Counted from the first letter of the stretch, positions 18,258 through 26,949 are shown. The stretch is DNA of 53,144 bases from Paenimyroides ummariense (GCF_900115115.1 NZ_FOVI01000022.1:1-53144), one strand, 5' to 3'. Notes: a model not told the origin generated them from the letters alone. Program-made: numbers and translations.

Positions 18258-18929
18258 ATGAAAAAAAATTATTCGTACATCTGGATTTCGCTGATCGTTT
18301 TGATTTTCGGAATCTATTTTGTTCCAAAAATTGTAGATCGCTTTAAAAGTGCTTCGGTAGTAGAAAGCGATCGTTTAAATGTAGCACACCGTCGCGAACT
18401 GAAAGAAATTGGTAAAGCACCTGCTTTTTCGTTCACCAATCAAAATAACGAAACCATTACGAATGCCGATTATGAAGGAAAGGTGTATCTGGTTGAATTT
18501 TTCTTCAGCACATGTCCTACCATTTGTCCGGTTATGAATGAAAATATGGTGAAACTTCAAGACGAATTTGGTAAAGATGATCGCTTTGCAATTGCATCTA
18601 TCACGATTGATCCCGAAACCGATACACCAGAGCATTTAAAAGAGCACGCCAAATTTTTGAAAGTAACTATGAATAACTGGCATTTTTTAACAGGATCTGA
18701 AGATGCTATCTTCGGTCTTGCTAAAAAATTCAATATGTATGTTGGTAAAAACGATGATGCTCCGGGTGGTTTTGAACATTCAGGCTTGTTTGCTTTGATC
18801 GATAAAAAAGGAAAAATCCGTTCACGTAATATGGAAAACATGGATTATCCGATAATTTATTACGATGGAACTACAGAAGAAGGTGTGCAAATGCTTCGCG
18901 AAGATATTCAACAATTAATTAAAGAATAA
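18258..18929 (+). CDS. SCO1/SenC family copper chaperone, 223 aa
   Basis: Delivers copper to, or reduces, the CuA site of cytochrome oxidase subunit II from the periplasmic side of the inner membrane. An N-terminal membrane anchor at residues 5-24 is followed by a thioredoxin-like domain. The copper ligands are visible: CPTIC in STCPTICPVMNE (near 91-95) and the His in GGFEHSGLFALID. The length is normal. Its stop overlaps the start of the DUF420 gene by one base. Confidence 0.93.
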   Translation: MKKNYSYIWISLIVLIFGIYFVPKIVDRFKSASVVESDRLNVAHRRELKEIGKAPAFSFTNQNNETITNADYEGKVYLVEFFFSTCPTICPVMNENMVKLQDEFGKDDRFAIASITIDPETDTPEHLKEHAKFLKVTMNNWHFLTGSEDAIFGLAKKFNMYVGKNDDAPGGFEHSGLFALIDKKGKIRSRNMENMDYPIIYYDGTTEEGVQMLREDIQQLIKE

Positions 18930-19471
18930 TGGATCATATACAAACTGAAAAAAAATACAGCATCTGGATTTGGATTTTATCAATAGCAATACCAGTTGTT
19001 GTAGCCATATTATTTAGTGTAAATCTGCATGATTTAGGATACGATGTTAAACCACTTTCTTTTTTACCGCCCATTTACGCCACAATTAATGGTTTAACGG
19101 CAATATTGTTGTTTTGGGCAGTTAGTGCAATCAAAAAAGGAAATCAAGTATTACACGAACGTTTAATTAAGATTTGTATAGCATGTTCGGTAGCCTTTTT
19201 GGCTATGTATGTTGCATATCACATGACATCGGTTGAAACCAAATTTGGTGGCGAAGGCGCCATTCGTTACATCTACTTTTTTATATTGATAACCCACATT
19301 TTATTATCAATCATCATTATTCCGTTTGTATTGGTAACATTTGTTCGCGGAATTTCGGGATCGTACCAACGTCATAAAAAACTGGCGCGCATTACGTATC
19401 CAATGTGGTTGTATGTTGCTGTAACCGGCGTTATTGTTTATTTAATGATCTCTCCATATTATGTTCACTAA
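18929..19471 (+). CDS. DUF420 family membrane protein, 180 aa
   Basis: About five hydrophobic helices (near 14-34, 49-66, 85-105, 120-142 and 158-176). The sequence YVAYHMTSVETKFGGEGA and the C-terminal YPMWLYVAVTGVIVYLM match the DUF420 family, which is found beside oxidase genes and is related to CtaM-like assembly factors. An oxidase-assembly role is inferred from context. It overlaps the neighbouring genes at both ends, so it is part of the SCO operon. Confidence 0.88.
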   Translation: MDHIQTEKKYSIWIWILSIAIPVVVAILFSVNLHDLGYDVKPLSFLPPIYATINGLTAILLFWAVSAIKKGNQVLHERLIKICIACSVAFLAMYVAYHMTSVETKFGGEGAIRYIYFFILITHILLSIIIIPFVLVTFVRGISGSYQRHKKLARITYPMWLYVAVTGVIVYLMISPYYVH

Positions 19472-19697
19472 AAAAACATACTATTTATTTTCTATTTTCT
19501 TTGTTCTTTTTTCTATTGAAGGATTCGCTCAATGTGCCATGTGTCGTGCAGCATTAGAAACCGAAGAAACCGGAAATCAGGCTGCGGCAGTAAACGATGG
19601 AATTGTCTATTTAATGGCATTCCCTTATTTATTGTTGTTGGTTGGCGGAATTGTTATTTACAGAATAATGAAAGGTAAAAAGAAGAATAAAGCTTAG
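19461..19697 (+). CDS. Small membrane protein with a CAMC motif, 78 aa
   Basis: It overlaps the end of the DUF420 gene by 11 bases. An N-terminal hydrophobic segment that may be a signal peptide (MFTKKTYYLFSIFFVLFSIE, cleavage possible after GFA) is followed directly by QCAMCRAALETEE, then a second membrane helix (about 49-69) and a Lys-rich cytoplasmic end. A CxxC placed just outside the membrane in an oxidase-assembly operon suggests thiol or copper chemistry, but I know of no proven function. Similar small proteins occur at this position in other Bacteroidota. Confidence 0.75.
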   Translation: MFTKKTYYLFSIFFVLFSIEGFAQCAMCRAALETEETGNQAAAVNDGIVYLMAFPYLLLLVGGIVIYRIMKGKKKNKA

Positions 19698-19701
19698 CTT
19701 G

Positions 19702-20367
19702 ATGGTTTATATTTTAAATATTGAAACAGCTACAAAAAACTGTTCGGTAAGTTTAAGTAAAAACGGACAAACAGTTGCGCTTAAAGAGTTGAGTGAAGAG
19801 CAATTTAATCATGCGGAAAAACTCAATTTGTTTGTAAAAGAAATTTTAGCATCAGAAAGTATTTCATTTGCAGATTTAAATGCTGTAGCTGTTAGTAAAG
19901 GCCCGGGATCTTACACAGGCTTACGAATTGGAGTTTCGGCAGCAAAAGGACTTTGTTATGCGTTGAATATTCCTTTAATTGCGGTTGATACATTGGCTGT
20001 TTTGGCTGAAAAGATATCGATTGATTCTGGAATGATCGTTCCAATGATTGATGCTAGAAGAATGGAAGTTTTTACCCAAATGTTCGATAAAGATTTTAAT
20101 GTATTATCAACAGCCGAAGCCTTAATTGTTGATGAAACCGCCTTTGCTAATATAATTGAAGATATTCATTTGGTTGGAGATGGATCATTAAAATGCAAAA
20201 CTGTTTTAACAGATGCCAAGTTTATTTTTCATGAGGATGTTATCTATCCGTCGGCAAACGAAATGAATAGATTATCTTATAAAAAATACATAGAAAATAC
20301 TTTTGAAGACGTCGCTTATTTTGAGCCTTACTATTTGAAAGATTTTATGCTTACTACAAAAAAATAA
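19702..20367 (+). CDS. tsaB: tRNA t6A biosynthesis protein TsaB, 221 aa
   Basis: Partner of TsaD and TsaE in making N6-threonylcarbamoyladenosine on ANN-decoding tRNAs. It has the ASKHA-type fold with an N-terminal ILNIETATKNCSVSL strand and the conserved SKGPGSYTGLRIGVSAAKGL block (written in full at 20 residues), followed by PLIAVDTLAVLA. The length is typical. I chose ATG 19702 over the TTG one codon upstream. It is four bases after the CAMC protein and so is probably read from the same message. A bidirectional terminator follows the stop. Confidence 0.93.
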   Translation: MVYILNIETATKNCSVSLSKNGQTVALKELSEEQFNHAEKLNLFVKEILASESISFADLNAVAVSKGPGSYTGLRIGVSAAKGLCYALNIPLIAVDTLAVLAEKISIDSGMIVPMIDARRMEVFTQMFDKDFNVLSTAEALIVDETAFANIIEDIHLVGDGSLKCKTVLTDAKFIFHEDVIYPSANEMNRLSYKKYIENTFEDVAYFEPYYLKDFMLTTKK

Positions 20368-20392
20368 AGACTCCAAATTTGGAGTCTTTTTT
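20366..20392. terminator. Bidirectional terminator between tsaB and 20397 gene
   Basis: Perfect palindrome (stem 20366-20374 with 20381-20389, loop AAATTT) with T-runs on both strands, between convergent genes. Confidence 0.85.
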
Positions 20393-20396
20393 GTTA

Positions 20397-21056
20397 TTAG
20401 ATAGTCGCTAAGAAATTTCCTAACTTAATCATATCACTATCGTTTTCTTTAATCTTATTTTCCTTATAAAAAGCTTTGATTGCATCGCTCTTACCAGAAA
20501 TAATTTTCTCTAAAGATTTTTGTTTTCCATCAAACTCAAATGTTTGATTGTTGTAAGTTATAAAATAAACTTCTTCGTTTTCTTTATAAGTAGCTTGTTT
20601 GTCACTTTCATAACTATTTGCTGCTTTAGTTGCAGGTATCAATTTAATGCTTTGATATTTAGATATCGTTGCGTTTTTGTTACTTACTAAAACTCTGTGG
20701 TAACGCTCAACTGCTTTTTTATTAAATTCGTATTTGAATAATTCATAAACTGATCCATCTTGGAATTCAAAATGAGTATTCTTATCTTTTACTAATTCTA
20801 AAATATCGCTACCATTTTTATATTCCATTATGTCGTTATAAGCGTTATAACGAATCAGAAAATTTTGTGTTCCTTTATTTACTTTAGTATTTTGGTATTG
20901 TTCAGTTAGATACCTTGATCCAGCTATTGCAGCATCATTAAAATCGGCACTTTTTCTGAATGTTAGTGTTCCTTCACCTCCACTTTGTAATGTCATCTGA
21001 GCATTAGTTGTTACGGAAAAAATACCAAAGGAAAGTATAAAAATTACTTTTTTCAT
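20397..21056 (-). CDS. Secreted protein of unknown function, 219 aa
   Basis: A clear signal peptide (residues 1-19, ending TNA before Gln) predicts export. The mature protein has no motif I recognise; it is rich in Lys, Asn and aromatic residues. A segment near 95-120 (FEFQDGSVYELFKYEF) and FITYNNQTFEFDGKQKSLEKI near 166-186 (read in two parts, FITYNNQTFEFD and GKQKSLEKI) look like beta strands. It sits alone on the minus strand between a bidirectional terminator and the DUF255 gene, 28 bases downstream of the latter, and might be co-transcribed with it. Confidence 0.65.
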   Translation of the reverse strand: MKKVIFILSFGIFSVTTNAQMTLQSGGEGTLTFRKSADFNDAAIAGSRYLTEQYQNTKVNKGTQNFLIRYNAYNDIMEYKNGSDILELVKDKNTHFEFQDGSVYELFKYEFNKKAVERYHRVLVSNKNATISKYQSIKLIPATKAANSYESDKQATYKENEEVYFITYNNQTFEFDGKQKSLEKIISGKSDAIKAFYKENKIKENDSDMIKLGNFLATI

Positions 21057-21084
21057 TTTTATTGTTTTATGAATTTGTTGTTAC

Positions 21085-23064
21085 TTAAATATTTTTAATT
21101 TCATTTGTTAATAATCTGCAACTGTTGATATTACAGATTTGAAATTTTTTGTCTTGATTTTTATAGTCGATTAAAATAGGTATGTTTAACGAATTGTCTA
21201 AAACTATTTTAAACGCATTTTTTTGATTGATAATTGTTAATTCTTCTTTTGAAACATCTTTTAAAACGATATATTCAAAATCATCTTTAAAAATTAAGTT
21301 GTTTGTTAACCATTCTGAATAGGCGCTCGCGTAATTAATCTGACCTAAAATTCGATTGGTCATTTCTTGTGACAGCTGCATGAAATAGTCGTTTTTAAAT
21401 AGAAAGCCTACATAAAATAAATTTCTTGCCATTATTGCATTTGCAGAAGGTATTACATTGTCTTCGATTTCAAAAACTGTACCAATTGTTTCATTTTCAG
21501 AAGATTTAAAGAAACCTTGTTTTGTGTCAAAGAATAAATCAAGTGCTTGAAAAGTAAGATTTTGTGCAAATTTTAAATGTTGCAGATCTTGCGTTTCATT
21601 GAATAATTCTAAAAAAGATTTAATTGTGAATGCGTAATCTTCTAAATTCCCTGAAATGTAATTTTGGTTGTTTTTATAAACGCGCCCTAAATTATCATTT
21701 TTATATGCTTTAAACTGTAAAAATGTTGTTAAATTTTCAATTGCAGTATTTAATTCTGTTGAAGAAATGATTTTTCGAGCACTTAAAAATCCACTCAAAA
21801 GCTGAGCGTTCCATGAGATAATTATCTTATCATCAAGCAATGGTTTTATTCGCTGTTCACGATTTTTCAAAAGAAGATTTTCCCATTTTGTTTTTAGAAT
21901 CTGAAGTTGATCTAAATCGAAATTATGCTTTTTAGCAATGGTTTTTAAATCTTCTTTATGAAATAAAACATACGCATTTGCTTCTTCCCAAAATCCATCT
22001 TGATTAATAGAGAATACATCTCTAAACAAATACCATTCATCTTTGCTGATTAACTCTTCAAGTTCCGTTTTCGTCCAAAAATAATACGCACCCTCTTCTA
22101 ATTTATTGTTATTGTTTAAGCTGTCGGCATCGTAAGCGGTATAAAATCCACCCGAAGAATCCTGCCAATTATTCAATATAAAGCTCACAGTTTTTTCAAC
22201 TACTTCTTTAAAAAGTTCATTTTTTGTTGCAATGTAAGCGTTCGTATAAGTGGTTAAAAGTTGTGCGTTGTCATACAACATTTTTTCAAAATGTGGAATA
22301 TGCCATTTGTGATCTACGCTGTATCGCGAAAATCCTCCTTCAATAACATCGAACAAACCGCCGTAAGCCATTTTGGTAAGCGTTAATTCTACATACTCGG
22401 TCAAAAAAGTATCCTTGTGAATCAAACCATATTGATAAAGAAAATTCAAATTGGTAGGCATCATGAATTTAGGCGCACGTTGATATCCTCCCAATTCCAA
22501 ATCGAAACTTTTTTTCCAATTATCAAGCAACGGATCAAGGTTGAAATCAGTTGTTTCTTTAGGATAAATCTGTAAGGTATCATTCGCTAACGCAATCCCG
22601 TTTTGAAGTTTGTCTGCATAATCGTACATCTTTTCAGGATCTTCTTCAAACAATACATTCAATTGTTGTAAAATATCGATCCATTGATTTTTAGGAACAT
22701 AAGTTGCGCCCCAAACCGGTAAACCATTCGGTAACGCCACAATGTTCAACGGCCAGCCACCCTGTTTGGTCATAAGCTGCAAAGCCTGCATATAATAAGC
22801 GTCAACAGCTGGTAATTCTTCGCGATCGATCTTAAAACTCGTAAAGTAAGCATTCATGACAGCTGCTACTTTATCATCTTCAAAACACTCTTTTTCCATA
22901 ACATGACACCAATGGCAGGCTGCGTAACCAATGCTTATAATGAGCAACTTGTTTTTGCTTTCTGCTACATGAACGTTTTCATTGTTCCAAGGTTGCCAAT
23001 GCACCGGATTTTCTGCGTGCTGAAGCAAATACGGAGAGTACGAATTGATTAACTGATTGCGCAT
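21085..23064 (-). CDS. DUF255 thioredoxin-domain protein (YyaL/SPATA20 family), 659 aa
   Basis: The N-terminal DUF255 domain has a thioredoxin-like fold with the opening NSYSPYLLQHAENPVHW and the active-site-like CHWCHVME, followed by FKIDREELPAVD. The rest (about 180-650) is an alpha/alpha six-barrel similar to glycosidase or epimerase folds, with FEKMLYDNAQL and FYTAYDADS. Members are widespread from bacteria to man, and a redox role is assumed. I chose ATG 23064 (M of MRNQLINSY). A longer reading from 23100 would run through the hairpin that ends the upstream nfu gene. Confidence 0.9.
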   Translation of the reverse strand: MRNQLINSYSPYLLQHAENPVHWQPWNNENVHVAESKNKLLIISIGYAACHWCHVMEKECFEDDKVAAVMNAYFTSFKIDREELPAVDAYYMQALQLMTKQGGWPLNIVALPNGLPVWGATYVPKNQWIDILQQLNVLFEEDPEKMYDYADKLQNGIALANDTLQIYPKETTDFNLDPLLDNWKKSFDLELGGYQRAPKFMMPTNLNFLYQYGLIHKDTFLTEYVELTLTKMAYGGLFDVIEGGFSRYSVDHKWHIPHFEKMLYDNAQLLTTYTNAYIATKNELFKEVVEKTVSFILNNWQDSSGGFYTAYDADSLNNNNKLEEGAYYFWTKTELEELISKDEWYLFRDVFSINQDGFWEEANAYVLFHKEDLKTIAKKHNFDLDQLQILKTKWENLLLKNREQRIKPLLDDKIIISWNAQLLSGFLSARKIISSTELNTAIENLTTFLQFKAYKNDNLGRVYKNNQNYISGNLEDYAFTIKSFLELFNETQDLQHLKFAQNLTFQALDLFFDTKQGFFKSSENETIGTVFEIEDNVIPSANAIMARNLFYVGFLFKNDYFMQLSQEMTNRILGQINYASAYSEWLTNNLIFKDDFEYIVLKDVSKEELTIINQKNAFKIVLDNSLNIPILIDYKNQDKKFQICNINSCRLLTNEIKNI

Positions 23065-23080
23065 AGAATTTTTATAAATG

Positions 23081-23102
23081 AAAAGGTTGAGAAAACTCAA
23101 CC
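23081..23102 (-). terminator. Hairpin ending the nfu-like gene
   Basis: Perfect 7-bp stem (23085-23091 with 23096-23102, 4-base loop) with four T on the minus strand. The short T-run makes it a moderate terminator. Confidence 0.55.
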
Positions 23103-23109
23103 TTATTTT

Positions 23110-24012
23110 TTAACCGTTTAAAGCTTCAACAACAATATCGTTGTTGTGTAGCATTTGGCGTAACATGTTTTCGATGCCGTTTTTCAACGTAAATGTTGAT
23201 GACGGACAACCGCTACAAGCTCCTTTCAGCGTTACGGTAACGCGTTTGGTATGGTCGTCGTAATTTTCAAAAGTGATGTTTCCACCGTCTGATTGAACTG
23301 CCGGTTTAACATATTCTTCTAAAATATTGATGATTTGTTGCGATGTAACATCTAAATTGTCAAAGTATTGATCTTGTTGTTGTTCATGAGCCTTGGTTTC
23401 AACAATTAATGATTCGTCTATAACTGTTCCACCGTTTTCAATGAATTGTTTAATAAAAGTACGGACTTCAATCGTTATTTCATCCCAAGAATAACTTTCG
23501 AATTTAGTGATTGAAACATAATTCTCATCAATAAAAACTTCTTTCACATAAGGAAGTTTGAACAATTCTACCGCTAAAGGCGATGGTTTTGCTTCGTCGA
23601 TGTTTTTAAACTCAACTGCCGTTTTGGTAAGCGATTTGTTTGCAACAAATTTTAAAACTGCCGGGTTAGGAGTAGTTTCTCCATAAACCGTAACCGGAAT
23701 TTTTTTAGTTGTTTGAGTTTCCGTTTCAATTAAAACCTTTCCGCCATTGGTAACAAAATCTTCGATTTGCTTTTTAACATCGTCTTGCACATCTGCCCAT
23801 TCTACAATAGAAAAACGCTCAACTGCTACGAAATTTCCTGAAATATAAACCGATTTTACAAAAGGAAGGTAAAATAATTGTCGTGCTAAAGGAGAATTTG
23901 CGGTTTCATCGATGTTTTTGAACTCAAAATTAGATCCATAGCTAATAAAATCAGGGAATTCAAACTTAACTATAGCTGGGTTTTGGGTTTCTTTTATATT
24001 TATTTTAAACAT
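23110..24012 (-). CDS. Nfu-type Fe-S scaffold with two N-terminal domains, 300 aa
   Basis: Carries or delivers iron-sulfur clusters. The C-terminal NifU-like domain (about 222-298) has the cluster-binding CSGC (Cys266 and Cys269) in LKGACSGCPSSTFTL. Upstream are two successive Nfu N-terminal-type domains: residues about 1-97 and 103-198. Each contains an NPA[IV][VL]KF start, a FKNIDE..[NP]SPLA.[QE]LF core, a YVKEVFI/FVKSVYI strand and a GG[KT]V end, so the duplication can be read directly. A typical NfuA has one such domain. It has its own promoter box 16 bases upstream. Confidence 0.92.
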   Translation of the reverse strand: MFKINIKETQNPAIVKFEFPDFISYGSNFEFKNIDETANSPLARQLFYLPFVKSVYISGNFVAVERFSIVEWADVQDDVKKQIEDFVTNGGKVLIETETQTTKKIPVTVYGETTPNPAVLKFVANKSLTKTAVEFKNIDEAKPSPLAVELFKLPYVKEVFIDENYVSITKFESYSWDEITIEVRTFIKQFIENGGTVIDESLIVETKAHEQQQDQYFDNLDVTSQQIINILEEYVKPAVQSDGGNITFENYDDHTKRVTVTLKGACSGCPSSTFTLKNGIENMLRQMLHNNDIVVEALNG

Positions 24013-24028
24013 TTTTTAAGATTTTTTT

Positions 24029-24036
24029 CAAAATTA
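24029..24036 (-). promoter_or_regulatory. Promoter -7 box (TAATTTTG on the minus strand) for the nfu-like gene
   Basis: Exact TAnnTTTG on the minus strand, 16 bases from the ATG at 24012. Confidence 0.5.
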
Positions 24037-24155
24037 ACAAAGAAATATCAATTGAATATTTATATTTGGAAATTAAACGTAAAATTAACATATTTGAATT
24101 CGTGATTTTTCTAGAATATTTTAATGTCATGATATTAAATATTATACTTTTTATA

Positions 24156-24163
24156 TATATTTG
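24156..24163 (+). promoter_or_regulatory. Promoter -7 box (TATATTTG) for the PorP/SprF gene
   Basis: Exact TAnnTTTG match 31 bases before ATG 24195, within an AT-rich intergenic region. Confidence 0.5.
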
Positions 24164-24194
24164 TTAACCATTTCTAAAGAGAAAAAAAGAATTT

Positions 24195-25226
24195 ATGAAT
24201 ATATTTACTAAATCCTTAGTAGTTGTTATATCTTCATTATTTGTGTCGCAAGTAAGTAACGCGCAAGAAGGAATTGCAGTGTATCAAGATTATTTAACAG
24301 ATAACTATTACCTTATACACCCTTCAATGGCAGGTATAGCAAATTGTGCAAAAGTTCGATTAACGGCTCGTCAACAATGGTTTGGTGAAAAAGATGCGCC
24401 AGCTTTACAAACCGCCAGCTTTAATACATCGATTTCTGAAAGATCAGGTATTGGTTTTGTAGCATTTAATGATAGAAATGGATACCATAAGCAAGCAGGA
24501 GCAAAAGTAACCTATGCGCACCATATTACTTTCTCACGAAGTGATTATGATTTGAATAAACTTTCGTTTGGTATCAGCGGGGGAATGGTTAATTCTCAAT
24601 TAGATCAATCTGAATGGGGTAATGGAGTATTTGATCCATCCGTTAACGGAGCTGAATTAAAATACAATTATTTTAATGTGGATATTGGTGCATCATATCA
24701 TTATTTAGATTTTTATGCACACGGTACCGTTAAAAACGTAATTACTTCTGATCGTGAAATATATTCACAGATAGAAAGTGATAATTTACGTAAATATATT
24801 GTTTCTGCAGGATATGTTTTTGCGAAGAATAGAGGGTACAGATCTTACAGAGATCAAGGTTTTTCTTGGGAGCCATCGATGTTGTTCCAATATACAGAGC
24901 AAACTCAAGAAAAAATGTTAGACGTAAATTTAAAAATGTATAAAGAATTTGCAAACGGGCAATTCTTTGCAGGTGTTTCTTACAGAACAATGTTTGAAGG
25001 AGCTGAATACATGGAGAATAATTCAGATGTTAAAAAACAAAACTATCATTCGGTTTCACCATTGTTAGGTGTTAAGTTTAAGCAGATCATGGTTGGTTAT
25101 ACTTACTCACATCAGTTTGGAGAAATTGGATTTGCAAAAGGAGGATTCCATCAGTTAACACTAGGATTTAACTTCTTATGTAAAGAAAGTAATTACAAAT
25201 GTAACTGTCCGTCAGTTAACTTTTAA
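24195..25226 (+). CDS. PorP/SprF family T9SS outer-membrane protein, 343 aa
   Basis: PorP/SprF proteins are outer-membrane beta-barrels that help the T9SS export and anchor large type B-CTD proteins such as SprB. A signal peptide (about 1-23, ending SNA) is followed by the family pattern YLTDNYYLIHPSMAGIANC, VRLTARQQWFG and SISERSGIGFVAFND, then repeated beta strands to LTLGFNFLCK. The C-terminal tail KESNYKCNCPSVNF adds a Cys-rich extension. Family members usually sit next to a giant cargo gene; here the upstream gene is on the other strand and the downstream one encodes a carbonic anhydrase-like protein, so it is an orphan copy. Confidence 0.88.
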   Translation: MNIFTKSLVVVISSLFVSQVSNAQEGIAVYQDYLTDNYYLIHPSMAGIANCAKVRLTARQQWFGEKDAPALQTASFNTSISERSGIGFVAFNDRNGYHKQAGAKVTYAHHITFSRSDYDLNKLSFGISGGMVNSQLDQSEWGNGVFDPSVNGAELKYNYFNVDIGASYHYLDFYAHGTVKNVITSDREIYSQIESDNLRKYIVSAGYVFAKNRGYRSYRDQGFSWEPSMLFQYTEQTQEKMLDVNLKMYKEFANGQFFAGVSYRTMFEGAEYMENNSDVKKQNYHSVSPLLGVKFKQIMVGYTYSHQFGEIGFAKGGFHQLTLGFNFLCKESNYKCNCPSVNF

Positions 25227-25236
25227 TATTAACAAA

Positions 25237-25263
25237 AAATCCCGATCTTTATCGGGATTTTTT
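25237..25263 (+). terminator. Terminator after the PorP/SprF gene
   Basis: Perfect 10-bp stem (25237-25246 with 25251-25260), loop CTTT, then a T-run. Confidence 0.88.
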
Positions 25264-25273
25264 ATTTTATAAT

Positions 25274-25783
25274 ATGGCTTTAATTAAATCTATAAACGGA
25301 AAAGAACCTAAATTTCCCGACAACTGTTTTATTGCAGAAAATGCAACCTTGTTAGGCGATGTTGAAATGGGCGAACAATGCAGTGTTTGGTACAATGCAG
25401 TGGTACGCGGCGACGTTCATTTTATTAAGATGGGCAATAAAGTAAATGTACAAGACGGTGCTGTAATACATTGTACGTATCAAAAACATCCAACAATTAT
25501 TGGTAATAATGTTTCTATTGGTCACAATGCTATTGTGCACGGTTGTACTATTCACGACAATGTATTGATTGGCATGGGTGCAATTGTTATGGACAATTGT
25601 GTTGTACACAGCAATGTTATTGTTGGCGCTGGTTCGGTTGTAATACAGAATATGGAATTGCTACCAAACGGAATTTATGCCGGAATTCCTGCTAAAAGAG
25701 TAAAAGAATTAAACGCTTCTGATTTTGCCGGAGAAATTGACCGTATAAGTAATAATTATGTATTGTACAGCAGTTGGCAATAA
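25274..25783 (+). CDS. Gamma-class carbonic anhydrase-like protein, 169 aa
   Basis: Left-handed beta-helix protein of the hexapeptide family (YrdA/PaaY/gamma-CA). Repeated [IV]G-type hexapeptides run from about 25 to 135, for example IIGNNVSIGHNAIVHGCTIH. The three metal ligands expected for a gamma carbonic anhydrase are present: His66, His84 and His89. Such proteins bind zinc or iron as trimers, but many lack measurable activity, so the enzymatic role is uncertain. The gene starts 10 bases past the preceding terminator and ends at a bidirectional hairpin. Confidence 0.88.
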   Translation: MALIKSINGKEPKFPDNCFIAENATLLGDVEMGEQCSVWYNAVVRGDVHFIKMGNKVNVQDGAVIHCTYQKHPTIIGNNVSIGHNAIVHGCTIHDNVLIGMGAIVMDNCVVHSNVIVGAGSVVIQNMELLPNGIYAGIPAKRVKELNASDFAGEIDRISNNYVLYSSWQ

Positions 25784-25803
25784 TCTTTGATGAATAATAC
25801 TAA

Positions 25804-25835
25804 AAAAATCGTTTCAAAATTGAAACGATTTTTTT
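25804..25835. terminator. Bidirectional terminator
   Basis: Long perfect palindrome (core stem 25807-25815 with 25822-25830) flanked by A- and T-runs, between convergent genes. Confidence 0.85.
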
Positions 25836-26475
25836 ATGCTTTCTTTAAAAAGTTCGATTTGCTGTAGAACAAAATAAACTGGTAAATGTGTAGTGAAGCT
25901 TCTCCTTCTGTCATTCCGTTATAAATTAATCTTCGCATTAATTTCTGGTATTCTGTACTTTGTTTAAAACGTTTATGCTGATAATCTTTAAAAAGCTTTA
26001 ATTGATTGTAGTTAAAAGTTTCGGTTCTACCAATGTTTCCCTTTTGAACTTCAAAAACAATGTAATTGTCATAAATTGGGTTTAAAGAATCGTTTGCTAA
26101 AAACTTTTCATTACCCAGACCAATATCAAACAAACCGGTTACCCAACTTAAAAACATAGGTTCGTCTTTTTTGTTCAGTTCTACCAATACCGATAAATCT
26201 TTTGTTTTAGGATTTCTTCCGTTGATATACATATTGTTTAAGTAAAACTTGTTTTCTTTTACTTCAAACGCTGCAATATAATTTCTATTTACGATAGTAG
26301 TATCGATATTAGGAACAGGGCGTTTATCGGGATAATATCTGAAATATTGTTCCATGTGGTGGTAGCGGTACGGATAAGTTGTGCCGTTCCAGATTATATT
26401 TTCGGATTCGTACTTTTTTTGTGCCCATGTAAAAAGGGTACTTAAAAGTAAAATAATAGTGTAAAGGTGTTTCAT
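25834..26475 (-). CDS. Secreted protein of unknown function, 213 aa
   Basis: Signal peptide at residues 1-18 (ending TWA before Gln). The mature protein has no motif that I can name. It is rich in Tyr, Asn and Lys, and a region near 78-100 (NKFYLNNMYINGRNPKTKD) looks like a beta hairpin. It lies 56 bases after the PUR-family gene but with a terminator hairpin between them, so it probably has its own promoter. Confidence 0.65.
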   Translation of the reverse strand: MKHLYTIILLLSTLFTWAQKKYESENIIWNGTTYPYRYHHMEQYFRYYPDKRPVPNIDTTIVNRNYIAAFEVKENKFYLNNMYINGRNPKTKDLSVLVELNKKDEPMFLSWVTGLFDIGLGNEKFLANDSLNPIYDNYIVFEVQKGNIGRTETFNYNQLKLFKDYQHKRFKQSTEYQKLMRRLIYNGMTEGEASLHIYQFILFYSKSNFLKKA

Positions 26476-26481
26476 AAGCTT

Positions 26482-26509
26482 AAAAAAAATACCGACAAAC
26501 GCCGGTATT
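26482..26509 (-). terminator. Terminator of the PUR-family gene
   Basis: Perfect 7-bp stem (26488-26494 with 26503-26509) followed on the minus strand by eight consecutive T. Confidence 0.75.
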
Positions 26510-26530
26510 AATTATAATGAAAACGATATA

Positions 26531-26881
26531 TTAAAAATCGTCGAATTCTACGTTTGTGTAGCTTTTTTCAGCAACTAATTCTTTCTTAAAATCTTTTTGA
26601 TGTCTTTCAGAAATAACCTCTTCACCTTTTTGTTCCAAAACATAATCAGTCATTTCGTTTAAGATTTCTTTGAAAGAAACAAAATCTTCTTTATAAAGGT
26701 AAATTTTGTGCTTTTTGAAGTGGAATGATCCGTCTTCTTCAGTAAATTTTTTACTTTCGGTAATTGTTACATAGTAATCGTCTGCTTTAGTAGATCTTAC
26801 ATCAAAAAAATAAGTTCTTCTGCCGGCTCTTAATACTTTAGAGAAGATTTCCTCTTTTTCTAGCATTTCATGGTCTCTCAT
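26531..26881 (-). CDS. PUR-family nucleic acid-binding protein (DUF3276), 116 aa
   Basis: Short bacterial relative of Pur-alpha with a single PUR repeat, EIFSKVLRAGRRTYFFDVR through YYVTITESKKF and HKIYLYKEDFVSFKEIL, followed by an acidic tail. Bacteroidota and spirochaete members bind single-stranded nucleic acid as dimers. The physiological role is unclear. The M at residue 1 or 5 could both be starts. It is a separate unit from the ABC exporter gene upstream (68-base gap) and ends at a clear terminator. Confidence 0.88.
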   Translation of the reverse strand: MRDHEMLEKEEIFSKVLRAGRRTYFFDVRSTKADDYYVTITESKKFTEEDGSFHFKKHKIYLYKEDFVSFKEILNEMTDYVLEQKGEEVISERHQKDFKKELVAEKSYTNVEFDDF

Positions 26882-26949
26882 AGTCCTTTCGTTCTGTTAA
26901 AATTTTTACATCCCTTCAAAAGTCTAAAAAAAAACTAAAAAAACAAAAT

